From Trueperaceae bacterium (GTDB taxonomy: Bacteria; Deinococcota; Deinococci; Deinococcales; Trueperaceae), in assembly GCA_011389865.1 (NCBI GenBank), contig JAABTL010000006.1, positions 1 to 64,000 on the forward strand: a stretch of DNA of 64,000 nucleotides, in the 5' to 3' direction. The position numbers and the translations under genes were made by a program. Below, piece by piece: positions 8,105 through 16,897 of this stretch (position 1 is its first letter; each line of letters starts with the position of its first letter). Below the pieces are notes generated by a model. It saw only the letters and a list, made by a program, of their open reading frames with translations. It was not told the DNA's origin and ran no database searches.

Positions 8105-8154
8105 GGCCGGCGGCCTTGCTCGCCGGTCGGCGCCACCGACGGCGCGGGTGCCAT
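8101..8154 (-). CDS. 17-residue leader ORF overlapping the HNH gene start
   Basis: ATG at 8154 opens a 17-codon frame (MAPAPSVAPTGEQGRRP) whose TGA at 8101-8103 overlaps the HNH GTG as GTGA. TATGCT lies five bases before this ATG and there is no other recognisable promoter closer to the HNH start. The peptide is proline/alanine-rich with no homology I recognise. If translated, it would couple ribosomes to the HNH gene. Confidence 0.45.
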   Translation of the reverse strand: MAPAPSVAPTGEQGRRP

Positions 8155-8159
8155 GCGAC

Positions 8160-8165
8160 AGCATA
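8160..8165 (-). promoter_or_regulatory. -10 element before the HNH leader ORF
   Basis: TATGCT five bases before the ATG at 8154, matching the leaderless spacing used throughout this window. Confidence 0.5.
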
Positions 8166-8282
8166 CGGCCGCGAGGGAGGCGGTACGGCGGGCGGATGGC
8201 GGCGGCCGAGGGCCAGGCTGGGGCGCCCGGCCCTGGTGGTGCGGCCGGACGGCGGTGACGCTTGGGCGAGGTGGGTGCCGCC

Positions 8283-9284
8283 ATGAACCACGATCCTGCG
8301 GACCGCCTGCGCGTGCTGGTGTTCGGCGCCGGTGTCCTCGGGAGCTTCTACGCCGCGCGCCTGGCCGGCGCGGGTCACGACGTCACCGTGTTGGCGCGCG
8401 GCCGACGCTACCTCGACCTCGAGCGCCACGGCATCGTCCTGGAGTACTTCGACACCGAGGAGCGCACGATCACCCCCGTCCAGGTGGTCGACCGCATGCC
8501 GGTCGAGGAAGCCTTCGACGTGTGCCTGGTGCTGGTGCGCAAGACCCAGCTCGCCGAGGCGCTGCCCGTGCTGGCCAGCGGCGCCGGCGTGGCCGCCTTC
8601 CTGTTCATGGTCAACACCGCCGAGGGGCCCCGGGCGATGATCGACGCCGTCGGGCGTGAGCGTGTGCTGCTGGGCTTCGCCAACGCGGGCGGGGAGCGCG
8701 ACGGCCACCTCGTGCGGGTGATGGAGGCGCGGCGCGTGGGGGTCACCCTCGGCGAACTCGACGGCGCCCGCAGCGAGCGGCTCGAACGCTTCACCGCGGC
8801 CTTCCGCGACGCCGGCTTCCGCGTCGATCTCAGCGCCGACATGGACGCCTGGCTGCGCTACCACGTCGCGCTGGTGGCGCCGTTCGCCAACGCGCTGTAC
8901 GCGATCGGGGCCGACAACGTCGCCCTGGCGAACGACCCGACGACGATGCGGCTGGTGGTGCACGCGGTGCGCGAGGCCATCGGGGTCGTGCGGGCGCACG
9001 GCTTCCCCGTCGAGCCGCGCGCGCTGCGCCTGCTGGCGTGGCTGCCCGATGCGCTCCTGCTGCCACTGCTTCGGCGCAAGATCGCGTCGCCGATCATGGA
9101 CATCGCTGGCGTGCGCCACGCCGTCGCCGCGCGCGACGAGATGACCGCGCTCGACGCGGAGTTGCTCGCACTGGCGCGCGCCGCCGCCATCGACACGCCC
9201 GCGATGACGGAGCTGCGGCGGCGGGCGGGCGGCCCACGCCCGGCGTCGCGGGAGGACGCCCGGTCCGCCCAGCCGGGCGCGTGA
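8283..9284 (+). CDS. Ketopantoate reductase-like oxidoreductase
   Basis: 333 residues. The N-terminus has the NADP-binding pattern VLVFGAGVLGSFYAARLAGAGHDVTVLARGRR of the PanE/ApbA family, followed by LVLVRKTQ (family VK.q). The second half is all-helical with the usual ...SPIMD...G of the C-terminal domain in divergent members. Pantothenate-pathway PanE would reduce 2-dehydropantoate to pantoate, but such divergent homologues often act on other 2-keto acids, and no other pantothenate gene is nearby. ATG at 8283 is preferred over the TTG seven codons earlier; GAGGTGG lies upstream. Divergent from the HNH gene. Confidence 0.75.
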   Translation: MNHDPADRLRVLVFGAGVLGSFYAARLAGAGHDVTVLARGRRYLDLERHGIVLEYFDTEERTITPVQVVDRMPVEEAFDVCLVLVRKTQLAEALPVLASGAGVAAFLFMVNTAEGPRAMIDAVGRERVLLGFANAGGERDGHLVRVMEARRVGVTLGELDGARSERLERFTAAFRDAGFRVDLSADMDAWLRYHVALVAPFANALYAIGADNVALANDPTTMRLVVHAVREAIGVVRAHGFPVEPRALRLLAWLPDALLLPLLRRKIASPIMDIAGVRHAVAARDEMTALDAELLALARAAAIDTPAMTELRRRAGGPRPASREDARSAQPGA

Positions 9285-9303
9285 GCGTCGGGTTCGCCTG
9301 GGC

Positions 9304-10569
9304 TCACGCCGGCGTGGCGAGTCCCCCCAGCCGCCCCACGTCCGCACCGCTCGGCTTCTGGAACACGCGCAGGCCGAACTCGGGCGCGATCGCCAGCAGG
9401 TGGTCGAACACGTCCGACTGGATGCCCTCGTACACGGCCCAGCGGATGTCCGCCACGAACACGTAGACCTCGAGCGGTAGGCCCTCGGGCGTCGGGTCGA
9501 GCTGGCGGACGAGGAAGGTCATGTCGTGGCGGATGTCCGGGCGGCCGCGCAGGTAGGCGGCGACGTAGGCGCGGAAGGTGCCGACGTTGGTCAGCCGGCG
9601 GGCGTTGACCGGGTCCTCGCGGGCCTCGGGGTGGCGTTCCGTCCAAGCGTCGATCTCGCGCAGCTTGGCGTCGAAGTAGGGCCGCAGGACCGCGAAGCGG
9701 CGCAGGTCGTCGACCTCGTCGGGTTCGAGGAAGCGGATGGAGCTCATGTCGAGCAGGACGCTGCGCTTGATGCGGCGGCCGCCGGAGGCCTGCATCCCGC
9801 GCCAGTTCTTGAAGCTGTGCTCGAGGAAGCGGTGGGTGGGGATCACCGTGAAGGTGCGGTCCCAGTTCTGCACCTTGACGGTGTTGAGCGCGATGTCGAC
9901 GACGTCGCCGTCGGCGTTGAACTGCGGCATCTCGATCCAGTCGCCCACCCGGATGAGGTCGTTGCCGGTCAGCTGGATGCCGGCCACCAGGCTGAGCAGC
10001 GTGTCGCGGAACACCAGCAGCAGCACGGCCGAAGCGGCCCCCAGGCCGCCGAGGATCAGGAGCGGGTCGCGGCCGATGAGCGTGGCGATCAGCACGATCG
10101 CGATGGCCACGTAGACCACCAGGACGATCGCCTGCAGGTAGCCCTTGATCGGTCGGGTGGCGGCCTGCGGCCGCTTGGCGTACTCGTCGCCGAAAGCGGC
10201 CACGAAGGCGCCGATCGCGCCGGCGATCACCAGCAGCATGCCGGCGGCGATCAGGCGCTGGACCGCGACGGTGACGTCGTCGGGCAGCAATGGCAGGTAG
10301 GGGAGGCCGGTCCGGATGACGAGGAGCGGCACCGCCCAGGCGAGCCGGCGGAAGAAGTTCCGCTCGTGCAGCGCCTCGTCGAAGGTGAAGCGGGTCCGGC
10401 GGCCCCAGTGGCCGAGGAGCGCCACCAGGTAGCGCCGCGTCAGCGAGAACGCAAGCCACGCCGCGAGCAGCAGCGTCGCGCCGATCGCCAGCGTGGCCCA
10501 CAGCGGGTGGGCGGCGACCCAGGCGTCCAGCGGAGCAGTCCAGGCGGTCGGCGGGGGGTCGGCCTGCAT
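9304..10569 (-). CDS. Mechanosensitive ion channel, MscS family (YbdG-like)
   Basis: 421 residues. Four to five hydrophobic segments occupy residues about 22-45, 70-95, 105-130 and 145-190. The pore-lining helix with small residues (LGGLGAASAVLLLVFRDTLLSLVAGIQL) is followed by the MscS beta domain (LIRVGDWIEMP...G.VVDI.LNTVKVQNWDRTFTVIPTHRFL). Inserted ASGGRRIKRSVLLD and the long C-terminal region match the YbdG/MscM type. The channel releases solutes on hypo-osmotic shock. TACCCT lies eight bases before the ATG, so the gene is probably leaderless and monocistronic. Convergent with the ketopantoate reductase-like gene. Confidence 0.85.
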   Translation of the reverse strand: MQADPPPTAWTAPLDAWVAAHPLWATLAIGATLLLAAWLAFSLTRRYLVALLGHWGRRTRFTFDEALHERNFFRRLAWAVPLLVIRTGLPYLPLLPDDVTVAVQRLIAAGMLLVIAGAIGAFVAAFGDEYAKRPQAATRPIKGYLQAIVLVVYVAIAIVLIATLIGRDPLLILGGLGAASAVLLLVFRDTLLSLVAGIQLTGNDLIRVGDWIEMPQFNADGDVVDIALNTVKVQNWDRTFTVIPTHRFLEHSFKNWRGMQASGGRRIKRSVLLDMSSIRFLEPDEVDDLRRFAVLRPYFDAKLREIDAWTERHPEAREDPVNARRLTNVGTFRAYVAAYLRGRPDIRHDMTFLVRQLDPTPEGLPLEVYVFVADIRWAVYEGIQSDVFDHLLAIAPEFGLRVFQKPSGADVGRLGGLATPA

Positions 10570-10577
10570 GACGGTTC

Positions 10578-10583
10578 AGGGTA
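10578..10583 (-). promoter_or_regulatory. -10 element of the MscS-type gene
   Basis: TACCCT eight bases before the ATG at 10569, no ribosome-binding site: leaderless start candidate. Confidence 0.45.
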
Positions 10584-10606
10584 CCGCGGGCGCCACACGG
10601 CGTGGG

Positions 10607-11173
10607 TCAGAGCACCCCGAGCGCCACCGCCACGCCGATGGCGACCAGCGTGACGCCGGCCCCGACCGTCGCCGCCGTCTCCCACGCGCGCCGCGAAGCG
10701 CGGCCCAGGTGCAGGCCGGCGACCGAGAACACCACCGCCGCCATCGCGATGACGCCGGCGGTGAGCAGCGCGTCCACCTCCCCGAGGCCGAGGCTGAAGC
10801 CGACGACGACGTTGTCGATCGCCAGGCCGAAGGAGAGCGCGACCAGGCCGCCCCAGGTCGTCACCTGGCGCGCCTCACGCTTGGCGGCCGCGCGGCCGCG
10901 CAGGGGCGAGGTCGCGACCCAGACGCCCATGCCGATCAGCAGCGCGGGGCCGAGCCAGGCCGCCATGGTGCCGAGCCAGCGGGCGGCCTGGCGCCCGAGC
11001 CAGATGCCGACGAGCGGCACGGTGAACTCCATGGCGCCGAACACGACGGCCACCCGCGGCCAGCGTCGCGCCTGACCGAGCGCCCCCAGCGCCAGCGACG
11101 CCGCGAGGTTGTTCGCGCCGATCGCGACCGCGAGGGCGAGGAGCTTCGCTACCGGCATCGCTGCGTCCGACAC
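10607..11173 (-). CDS. MntP-like cation efflux membrane protein (DUF204)
   Basis: 188 residues with six hydrophobic segments arranged as two three-helix repeats, the MntP architecture. The second repeat keeps the conserved acidic motif (SFGLAIDNVVVGFSLG, D120). The first repeat reads AIGANNLAASLALGAL, with N21-N22 where manganese exporters normally have an aspartate. The family exports Mn(II). The Asn substitution may change specificity or activity. Translation probably starts at GTG 11173, which has GGGAG upstream; an ATG five codons later is the alternative. It has no obvious functional partner nearby. Confidence 0.7.
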   Translation of the reverse strand: MSDAAMPVAKLLALAVAIGANNLAASLALGALGQARRWPRVAVVFGAMEFTVPLVGIWLGRQAARWLGTMAAWLGPALLIGMGVWVATSPLRGRAAAKREARQVTTWGGLVALSFGLAIDNVVVGFSLGLGEVDALLTAGVIAMAAVVFSVAGLHLGRASRRAWETAATVGAGVTLVAIGVAVALGVL

Positions 11174-11198
11174 GGTGATCTCCCGCGACCCCGCGCCG

Positions 11199-12524
11199 TC
11201 AGCCCACGACCGCCGGCAGCCTCGCCAGCAGCCGCTCGAGGATCCGCCCGCCGTCGGCCCGCACGCCGTCGTGCTCGTACTCGTTGGTCACCCAGGCGGC
11301 GACCTGCGGCACCCGCGCCGCCGTCTCCAGCGACAGGCCGACGTCGACGTACATGTCGTCGTGGTAGACGGCAGCCGACACCGGCACGCCGTTGCCCGCG
11401 AGGCGGTCGAGGTCGTACAGCGCGGGCCAGTCCGCCTTGGCGGCGAGTGCCTCGGCGGCGCCGCGCAGCGGTCGCAGCGGCGCGAGCTGCTCGAACATCC
11501 AGGGGTAGACCATCTCGCCGGTGAAGCGGAACGGCCGGCCGGGCGCGTCGTCGAACTGCGGGAACTCGCTGCGCACGCGTTGCGCTGCCCACGCGGTCGC
11601 GTGCCCCTGGGCGTAGATCGCCTCGTGCAGCAGCGAGTAGATGGGGCTCGTGTGGAAGCTCGAGGCCGCCATGACGCCGTGCAGGAAGGCGTAGGCCAGG
11701 CGCTCACGCCCGCCGACGTCGACGAACGCGCGCTCGAGCAGGTCGACCAGCCGAGCGGCCCCGGTGGACGCCCCGAGGCCGATGCCGAGCAGCTGGAACT
11801 GCTCCACGGTCAGCCGCTCGCCGTCGGGCAGGCGCACGTCATTGCCGTTCAGGTGGTCGGCGATGCGGCGCGCGAGCGCCTGTGCGTGTGGGTAGCGCCC
11901 GAAGAGCGCACGGTTCTTGGCCTCGACCCGTGGGTAGGTGGCGCGGTAGACCTCCTCGGCGGTGCGCCTCAGCGACGGGATGCCGCCGGTGATGAGCGCC
12001 GCCTCGAGGCCCCCGGGCGCCGCGGAGAGGTAGCGCAGCAGGACGAAGCCGCCGTAGCTCTGGCCGAGCGCGCGCCAGGGGCGGTCGCCCAGCAGCTCGC
12101 GCCGAATCGCCTCGGCGTCCTCGACGATCGCGTCGGCGCGGAAATGCGCCAGGTAGGTGGCCTGGGCCGCGGCGTCGCCCTCGGCGGGCAGCGTCTCGCT
12201 GGTCACCGGCGTCGAGAGCCCGGTGCCGCGCTGGTCGAGCAGCAGCACGCGGTGCCCCTCGAGCGCCTTGCCGAGCCAGCCGCTGCGGGTCTCGGGGCGC
12301 GGCGCGGCGCCGCCGGGACCGCCCTGGAAGAAGACCAGCGTGGGCAGGTCGGCGTCCCGCTTCTCCGCGGCGACGACCTCGCGGGCGAAGACCGAGATCG
12401 TGCGGTCGCCGCGCGCGGGCGCGCCCCCGGCGAGGCGCGCGTGCGCCAGGGGGACCTCGAAGCGCAGGTTCGAGACGACCATCCCGTCGAGGGCGTAGCG
12501 CTCGGTGACGTGGTCGTGGGGCAT
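11199..12524 (-). CDS. Proline iminopeptidase-like alpha/beta hydrolase (S33)
   Basis: 441 residues. It shows the S33 peptidase signatures: FFQGGPGG (residues 66-72) for the oxyanion hole, LLLDQRGTGLS (95-104) and GQSYGG with nucleophile S156. The protein starts by binding-type SNLRFEVPLAHAR...ISVFAREVV, as in larger proline aminopeptidases (about 430 residues). It would cleave N-terminal proline from peptides in the cytoplasm; no signal peptide is present. ATG at 12524 is set by TACCAT five bases upstream, while the longer open frame runs into the HepT gene. Peptide and amino-acid scavenging fits the neighbouring amino-acid genes at 13.5-18 kb. Confidence 0.8.
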   Translation of the reverse strand: MPHDHVTERYALDGMVVSNLRFEVPLAHARLAGGAPARGDRTISVFAREVVAAEKRDADLPTLVFFQGGPGGAAPRPETRSGWLGKALEGHRVLLLDQRGTGLSTPVTSETLPAEGDAAAQATYLAHFRADAIVEDAEAIRRELLGDRPWRALGQSYGGFVLLRYLSAAPGGLEAALITGGIPSLRRTAEEVYRATYPRVEAKNRALFGRYPHAQALARRIADHLNGNDVRLPDGERLTVEQFQLLGIGLGASTGAARLVDLLERAFVDVGGRERLAYAFLHGVMAASSFHTSPIYSLLHEAIYAQGHATAWAAQRVRSEFPQFDDAPGRPFRFTGEMVYPWMFEQLAPLRPLRGAAEALAAKADWPALYDLDRLAGNGVPVSAAVYHDDMYVDVGLSLETAARVPQVAAWVTNEYEHDGVRADGGRILERLLARLPAVVG

Positions 12525-12529
12525 GACCG

Positions 12530-12535
12530 ATGGTA
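12530..12535 (-). promoter_or_regulatory. -10 element of the S33 hydrolase gene
   Basis: TACCAT five bases before the ATG at 12524, no ribosome-binding site: leaderless start. Confidence 0.5.
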
Positions 12536-12552
12536 CCCGTCCTCGGTCGCCG

Positions 12553-12903
12553 TCAGCGGTCGGCGGCCTTGACGCGGCGTGTGAGCCGATCGATGGCCGC
12601 GGCGAGCTCCGGCAGATCCTCGTCGATCGTCGTGGCCAAGATGCCGATGGCCGTGTCGTAGTAGTGGTGAGCGAGCTTGTGGCGCATCGCGACGACCTCT
12701 CGCCAGGGCACATCGGGTTCCGTCGCCAGCATCTCCGCTGGCAAGGCGCCCACCGCCTCCCCGATCTCGACGAGTCGCATGCGGATGGCGTCGAAGACGA
12801 GTGGGTCGTCGAAATCGCCGCGCTTGCGGTGCTCACCGATGGCCGAGATGGCGGTCCTCACGTCCGCAAGACGTTCAGTGACGGCGCGTCGCGACGCTCT
12901 CAC
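12553..12903 (-). CDS. hepT: HepT-like RNase toxin (HEPN domain)
   Basis: 116-residue HEPN (formerly DUF86) protein. The catalytic RX4HXY motif is complete: R74-HKLA-H79-H-Y81 (MRHKLAHHYYD). HepT toxins cleave tRNA or mRNA and are neutralised when the MntA partner adds AMP units to the tyrosine of this motif. The start is GTG at 12903, overlapping the antitoxin stop as GTGA, so antitoxin and toxin are translated in a coupled way. Family size (110-145 residues) matches. Activity is inferred from the family. Confidence 0.85.
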   Translation of the reverse strand: MRASRRAVTERLADVRTAISAIGEHRKRGDFDDPLVFDAIRMRLVEIGEAVGALPAEMLATEPDVPWREVVAMRHKLAHHYYDTAIGILATTIDEDLPELAAAIDRLTRRVKAADR

Positions 12904-13418
12904 AGCGGTACGGCCTCCGCCAGGACGCGGGCCCTGAGCTCGGGACGCAGCGCGGCGGCGGGTACCACGTCGGTCTCGACCCCCACGAGTCGTTCGACAC
13001 GTTGCGCGATGCGGCCCAAGGTGAGGACGCTGGTCCTCTCGGGGAGGTCGACCAGCAGGTCGAGGTCGCTGGTCGGGCCGGCGTCGCCGCGTGCCACGCT
13101 ACCGAAGACGCGGACGTTCGATCCACCGTGATCGGCGACGGCCGCGCGGATCGCGTCGCGGTGGATGGCGAGGCGTCGGGCCAAGGGTGAGTCGGGGAGC
13201 GTGGGGTGCCGGATGCTCGACGAGGTGGCGCGCAACTCCAACTCGTGCCCAGTGGCGGCCAGTAGGCGGCGCAGCGTCCCGAGACCGGGCTCGCGGCGAC
13301 CCGTCTCGTACGCGCTGATGGCACTCTGGCGCGTGCCCGAGCGCGACGCGAGCTGGGCCTGGGTCAGGCCGGCTCGGTGGCGCGTCTCGCGGAGCAGAAC
13401 GCCCGGATGTTCCATCAC
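12900..13418 (-). CDS. mntA: MntA-type nucleotidyltransferase antitoxin fused to XRE HTH
   Basis: 172 residues with two parts. Residues about 8-58 form an XRE/Cro-type helix-turn-helix (RHRAGLTQAQLASRSGTRQSAI...). Residues about 75-172 form a minimal nucleotidyltransferase with the complete GSX10DXD motif (G106-S107, D118, D120). MntA antitoxins AMPylate HepT. Stand-alone MntA lacks a DNA-binding domain, so this fusion can both modify the toxin and repress its operon. Starts are GTG 13418 or ATG 13415; TATACT lies six bases before the GTG. A near-perfect palindrome overlaps the promoter. Upstream tyrosine phenol-lyase is co-directional but separated by 109 bases. Confidence 0.85.
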   Translation of the reverse strand: MMEHPGVLLRETRHRAGLTQAQLASRSGTRQSAISAYETGRREPGLGTLRRLLAATGHELELRATSSSIRHPTLPDSPLARRLAIHRDAIRAAVADHGGSNVRVFGSVARGDAGPTSDLDLLVDLPERTSVLTLGRIAQRVERLVGVETDVVPAAALRPELRARVLAEAVPL

Positions 13419-13424
13419 GTATCG

Positions 13425-13445
13425 AGTATATCAATGATCAGTGAT
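13425..13445 (-). promoter_or_regulatory. Promoter and operator of the hepT-mntA operon
   Basis: TATACT (13425-13430, minus strand) is six bases before the GTG at 13418, a leaderless arrangement. Directly upstream, 13430-13445 is a 16-bp palindrome with two mismatched positions and centre TGATCA, likely the site bound by the XRE domain of the antitoxin. Confidence 0.6.
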
Positions 13446-13527
13446 TACAGGCCGCGCCAACCCAACCAGCGGGGCGCGAGCCCAGAGGCTACGGGTGCAG
13501 GAGCGGCGCGAAGTCCAGCGGCTAGAT

Positions 13528-15012
<1,485 letters not shown>

Positions 15013-15032
15013 TCATGCACGCTTGCACGACC

Positions 15033-15038
15033 ATGGTA
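15033..15038 (-). promoter_or_regulatory. Possible -10 element of the tyrosine phenol-lyase gene
   Basis: TACCAT on the minus strand, about 93 bases before the ATG at 14940. The predicted leader contains TGCACG twice in direct repeat. Unlike most starts here, this gene keeps a ribosome-binding site. Confidence 0.3.
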
Positions 15039-15088
15039 CGGCGGCGGGCGGGGAGGGCGGGTCCCGGTCGTGGTCCGGCACGGCCTGC

Positions 15089-15094
15089 TACACT
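15089..15094 (+). promoter_or_regulatory. -10 element of the GNAT gene
   Basis: TACACT six bases before the GTG at 15101, with no ribosome-binding site. Confidence 0.55.
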
Positions 15095-15100
15095 CCACGC

Positions 15101-15901
15101 GTGCGCGTCCGGTCACTCGGCCTCCACACCGACCTCGTCCTGCACGCTTGGCGTGGCCGTGTCCGCGACCGCGAGGACCACCTGGTGGTGACGCACCCCG
15201 ACGTGCCCGAGTTCCGCGGCGGCAACCTCCTGGTGTTCGAGCGTCCGCCGGAGGCGGCGGACTTCGAGCGCTGGTGCGAGCTGTTCGACCGGTCGGTCGG
15301 CGTGCCGCCGGCGATCGGCTTCCGCGCCTTCGGCTGGGACGGCCTCGATGGCGAGGTGGGCGACACGGCGGCCTTCATCGCGGCGGGCTTCGAACTCGAG
15401 CGCACCGTCGTGTTGGCCGCGCCGCGGCTGCTGCCCCCGGAGCGCCCGAACCGCGACGTGCGGCTGGCGGCCGTGACGGACGACGCCGGCTGGGAGGCGG
15501 CCGTCGACGTGCAGGCTTCTGAATCGGCGCGGCCGGGCTACCGCAGCCTCGTGGCGGGCGTCATGCGCGCGAACCGGCGGGTGGCCGAGGCCGGGCACGG
15601 CGTCTGGTGGGGGGCGTTCGTGGGCGACGTGATGGTGGCGACGATGGGCGTCTTCCGCGTCGGCGACCTGGCCCGCACTCAGGCGATCGTCACGCGCGCC
15701 GGTTGGCGCGGCCGCGGGATCGCCTCGACCCTGCTCCACCATGCCGCGGAGTCGGCGCGTGCCGCCTGGGGGACCGGGCTGCTGGTCCTGGAGGCCGAAG
15801 CCGATGTCCCGGCGCTGAACCTGTACCAGCGCGTCGGCCTGGCACTCATCGAGTGGCGCGCGGGTCTGGGCCAGCGGGCTTGGACGCCGCGGCGCCTGTG
15901 A
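15101..15901 (+). CDS. GNAT-family N-acetyltransferase
   Basis: 266 residues. The C-terminal half has the GNAT acetyl-CoA core: GVFRVGDLARTQAIVTRAGWRGRGIASTLL (the R-G-x-G-x-A/S pyrophosphate loop RGRGIA) followed by LVLEAEADVPALNLYQRVGL. The N-terminal half is a variable region found in larger GNAT proteins. The acceptor is unknown. GTG at 15101 is chosen over the earlier open frame because TACACT lies six bases before it. Divergent from tyrosine phenol-lyase and followed by the hydroxyproline epimerase, which has its own promoter. Confidence 0.8.
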   Translation: MRVRSLGLHTDLVLHAWRGRVRDREDHLVVTHPDVPEFRGGNLLVFERPPEAADFERWCELFDRSVGVPPAIGFRAFGWDGLDGEVGDTAAFIAAGFELERTVVLAAPRLLPPERPNRDVRLAAVTDDAGWEAAVDVQASESARPGYRSLVAGVMRANRRVAEAGHGVWWGAFVGDVMVATMGVFRVGDLARTQAIVTRAGWRGRGIASTLLHHAAESARAAWGTGLLVLEAEADVPALNLYQRVGLALIEWRAGLGQRAWTPRRL

Positions 15902-15936
15902 CCACCGGGCCTGCGCCGGACCGCCGCGCGCCACCG

Positions 15937-15942
15937 TAAGCT
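15937..15942 (+). promoter_or_regulatory. -10 element of the epimerase gene
   Basis: TAAGCT seven bases before the ATG at 15950, with no ribosome-binding site. Confidence 0.5.
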
Positions 15943-15949
15943 GGCGCCG

Positions 15950-16897
15950 ATGTCGCGCATCCACGTCGTCGACTCGCACACCGAGGGCGAGCCCACGCGA
16001 CTGGTGATCGCCGGCGGCCCCGACCTCGGCGGCGGCCCGCTCGCCGAGCGCCTCGCGCGCCTGCGCCGCGACCACGACGACCTGCGCCGCGCGGTCGTGC
16101 GCGAGCCGCGCGGCTCCGAGGTGCTGGTGGGGGCGCTGCTGTGCGAGCCGGTCGACCCGGGCGCCGCCGCCGGCGTCATCTTCTTCAACGACGTCGGCTA
16201 CCTCGGCATGTGCGGGCACGGCACCATCGGCCTGGTCGCCAGCCTCGCCTGGCTCGGGCGCCTCGCGCCCGGGAGCCACCGGATCGAGACGCCGGTCGGC
16301 GACGTCACCGCCGAGCTGCACGTCGACGGCCGGGTCAGCGTGCACAACGTGCCCGCGTACCGCTCGCGGGCGGCCGTCGCCGTCGACCTGCCGGGCGGCG
16401 GCCGCGTCACCGGCGACGTCGCCTGGGGCGGCAACTGGTTCTTCCTGGTGCGCGACCACGGGCTGCCGGTCGAGCCGGCCGCCATTTCCGAGCTCACCGC
16501 CTTCGCGTGGCGGGTGCGCCGCGGGCTCGAGGCGACCGGGATCACCGGCGACGACGGCGCCGAGATCGACCACGTCGAGCTGCTCGCCTGCTCGCCCACC
16601 GCCGACGCCCGCGCCTTCGTCCTCTGCCCTGGCGGGGCCTACGACCGCTCGCCCTGCGGCACCGGCACCAGCGCCAAGCTCGCCTGCCTGGCCGCCGACG
16701 GCGCGCTCGAGCCCGGGCACGCCTGGGTGCAGGAGAGCGTGATCGGCGGCCGCTTCGAGGCGCGCTACACGCCGCTGCCGGGCGGCCGGGTCGCGCCGGT
16801 GGTCACCGGCCGCGCCTGGGTGACCGCCGAGGCGTGGCTGGTGCGGGAGGCGGACGACCCGTTCCGCGACGGCATCCCGCAGGTGGGGCCGCGCTGA
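15950..16897 (+). CDS. 4-hydroxyproline 2-epimerase / proline racemase family
   Basis: 315 residues. Both catalytic cysteines of the proline racemase fold are present: C88 in MCGHGTIG and C236 in [12 protein letters not shown]. With two cysteines it should racemise or epimerise rather than dehydrate (dehydratases have Thr in the second position). The following D-amino-acid dehydrogenase-like gene overlaps its stop (TGATG), the arrangement of trans-4-hydroxyproline catabolism, where the epimer cis-4-hydroxy-D-proline is then oxidised. This favours hydroxyproline epimerase over proline racemase. The pathway may now be broken because the partner is frameshifted. Confidence 0.85.
   Translation: MSRIHVVDSHTEGEPTRLVIAGGPDLGGGPLAERLARLRRDHDDLRRAVVREPRGSEVLVGALLCEPVDPGAAAGVIFFNDVGYLGMCGHGTIGLVASLAWLGRLAPGSHRIETPVGDVTAELHVDGRVSVHNVPAYRSRAAVAVDLPGGGRVTGDVAWGGNWFFLVRDHGLPVEPAAISELTAFAWRVRRGLEATGITGDDGAEIDHVELLACSPTADARAFVLCPGGAYDRSPCGTGTSAKLACLAADGALEPGHAWVQESVIGGRFEARYTPLPGGRVAPVVTGRAWVTAEAWLVREADDPFRDGIPQVGPR

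Noticed and set aside
9279-9309. 8-bp inverted repeat spanning the stop codons of the convergent ketopantoate reductase-like and MscS genes
   Set aside because: The stem is short with a 15-base loop, much weaker than the other hairpins in the window, and probably coincidental.
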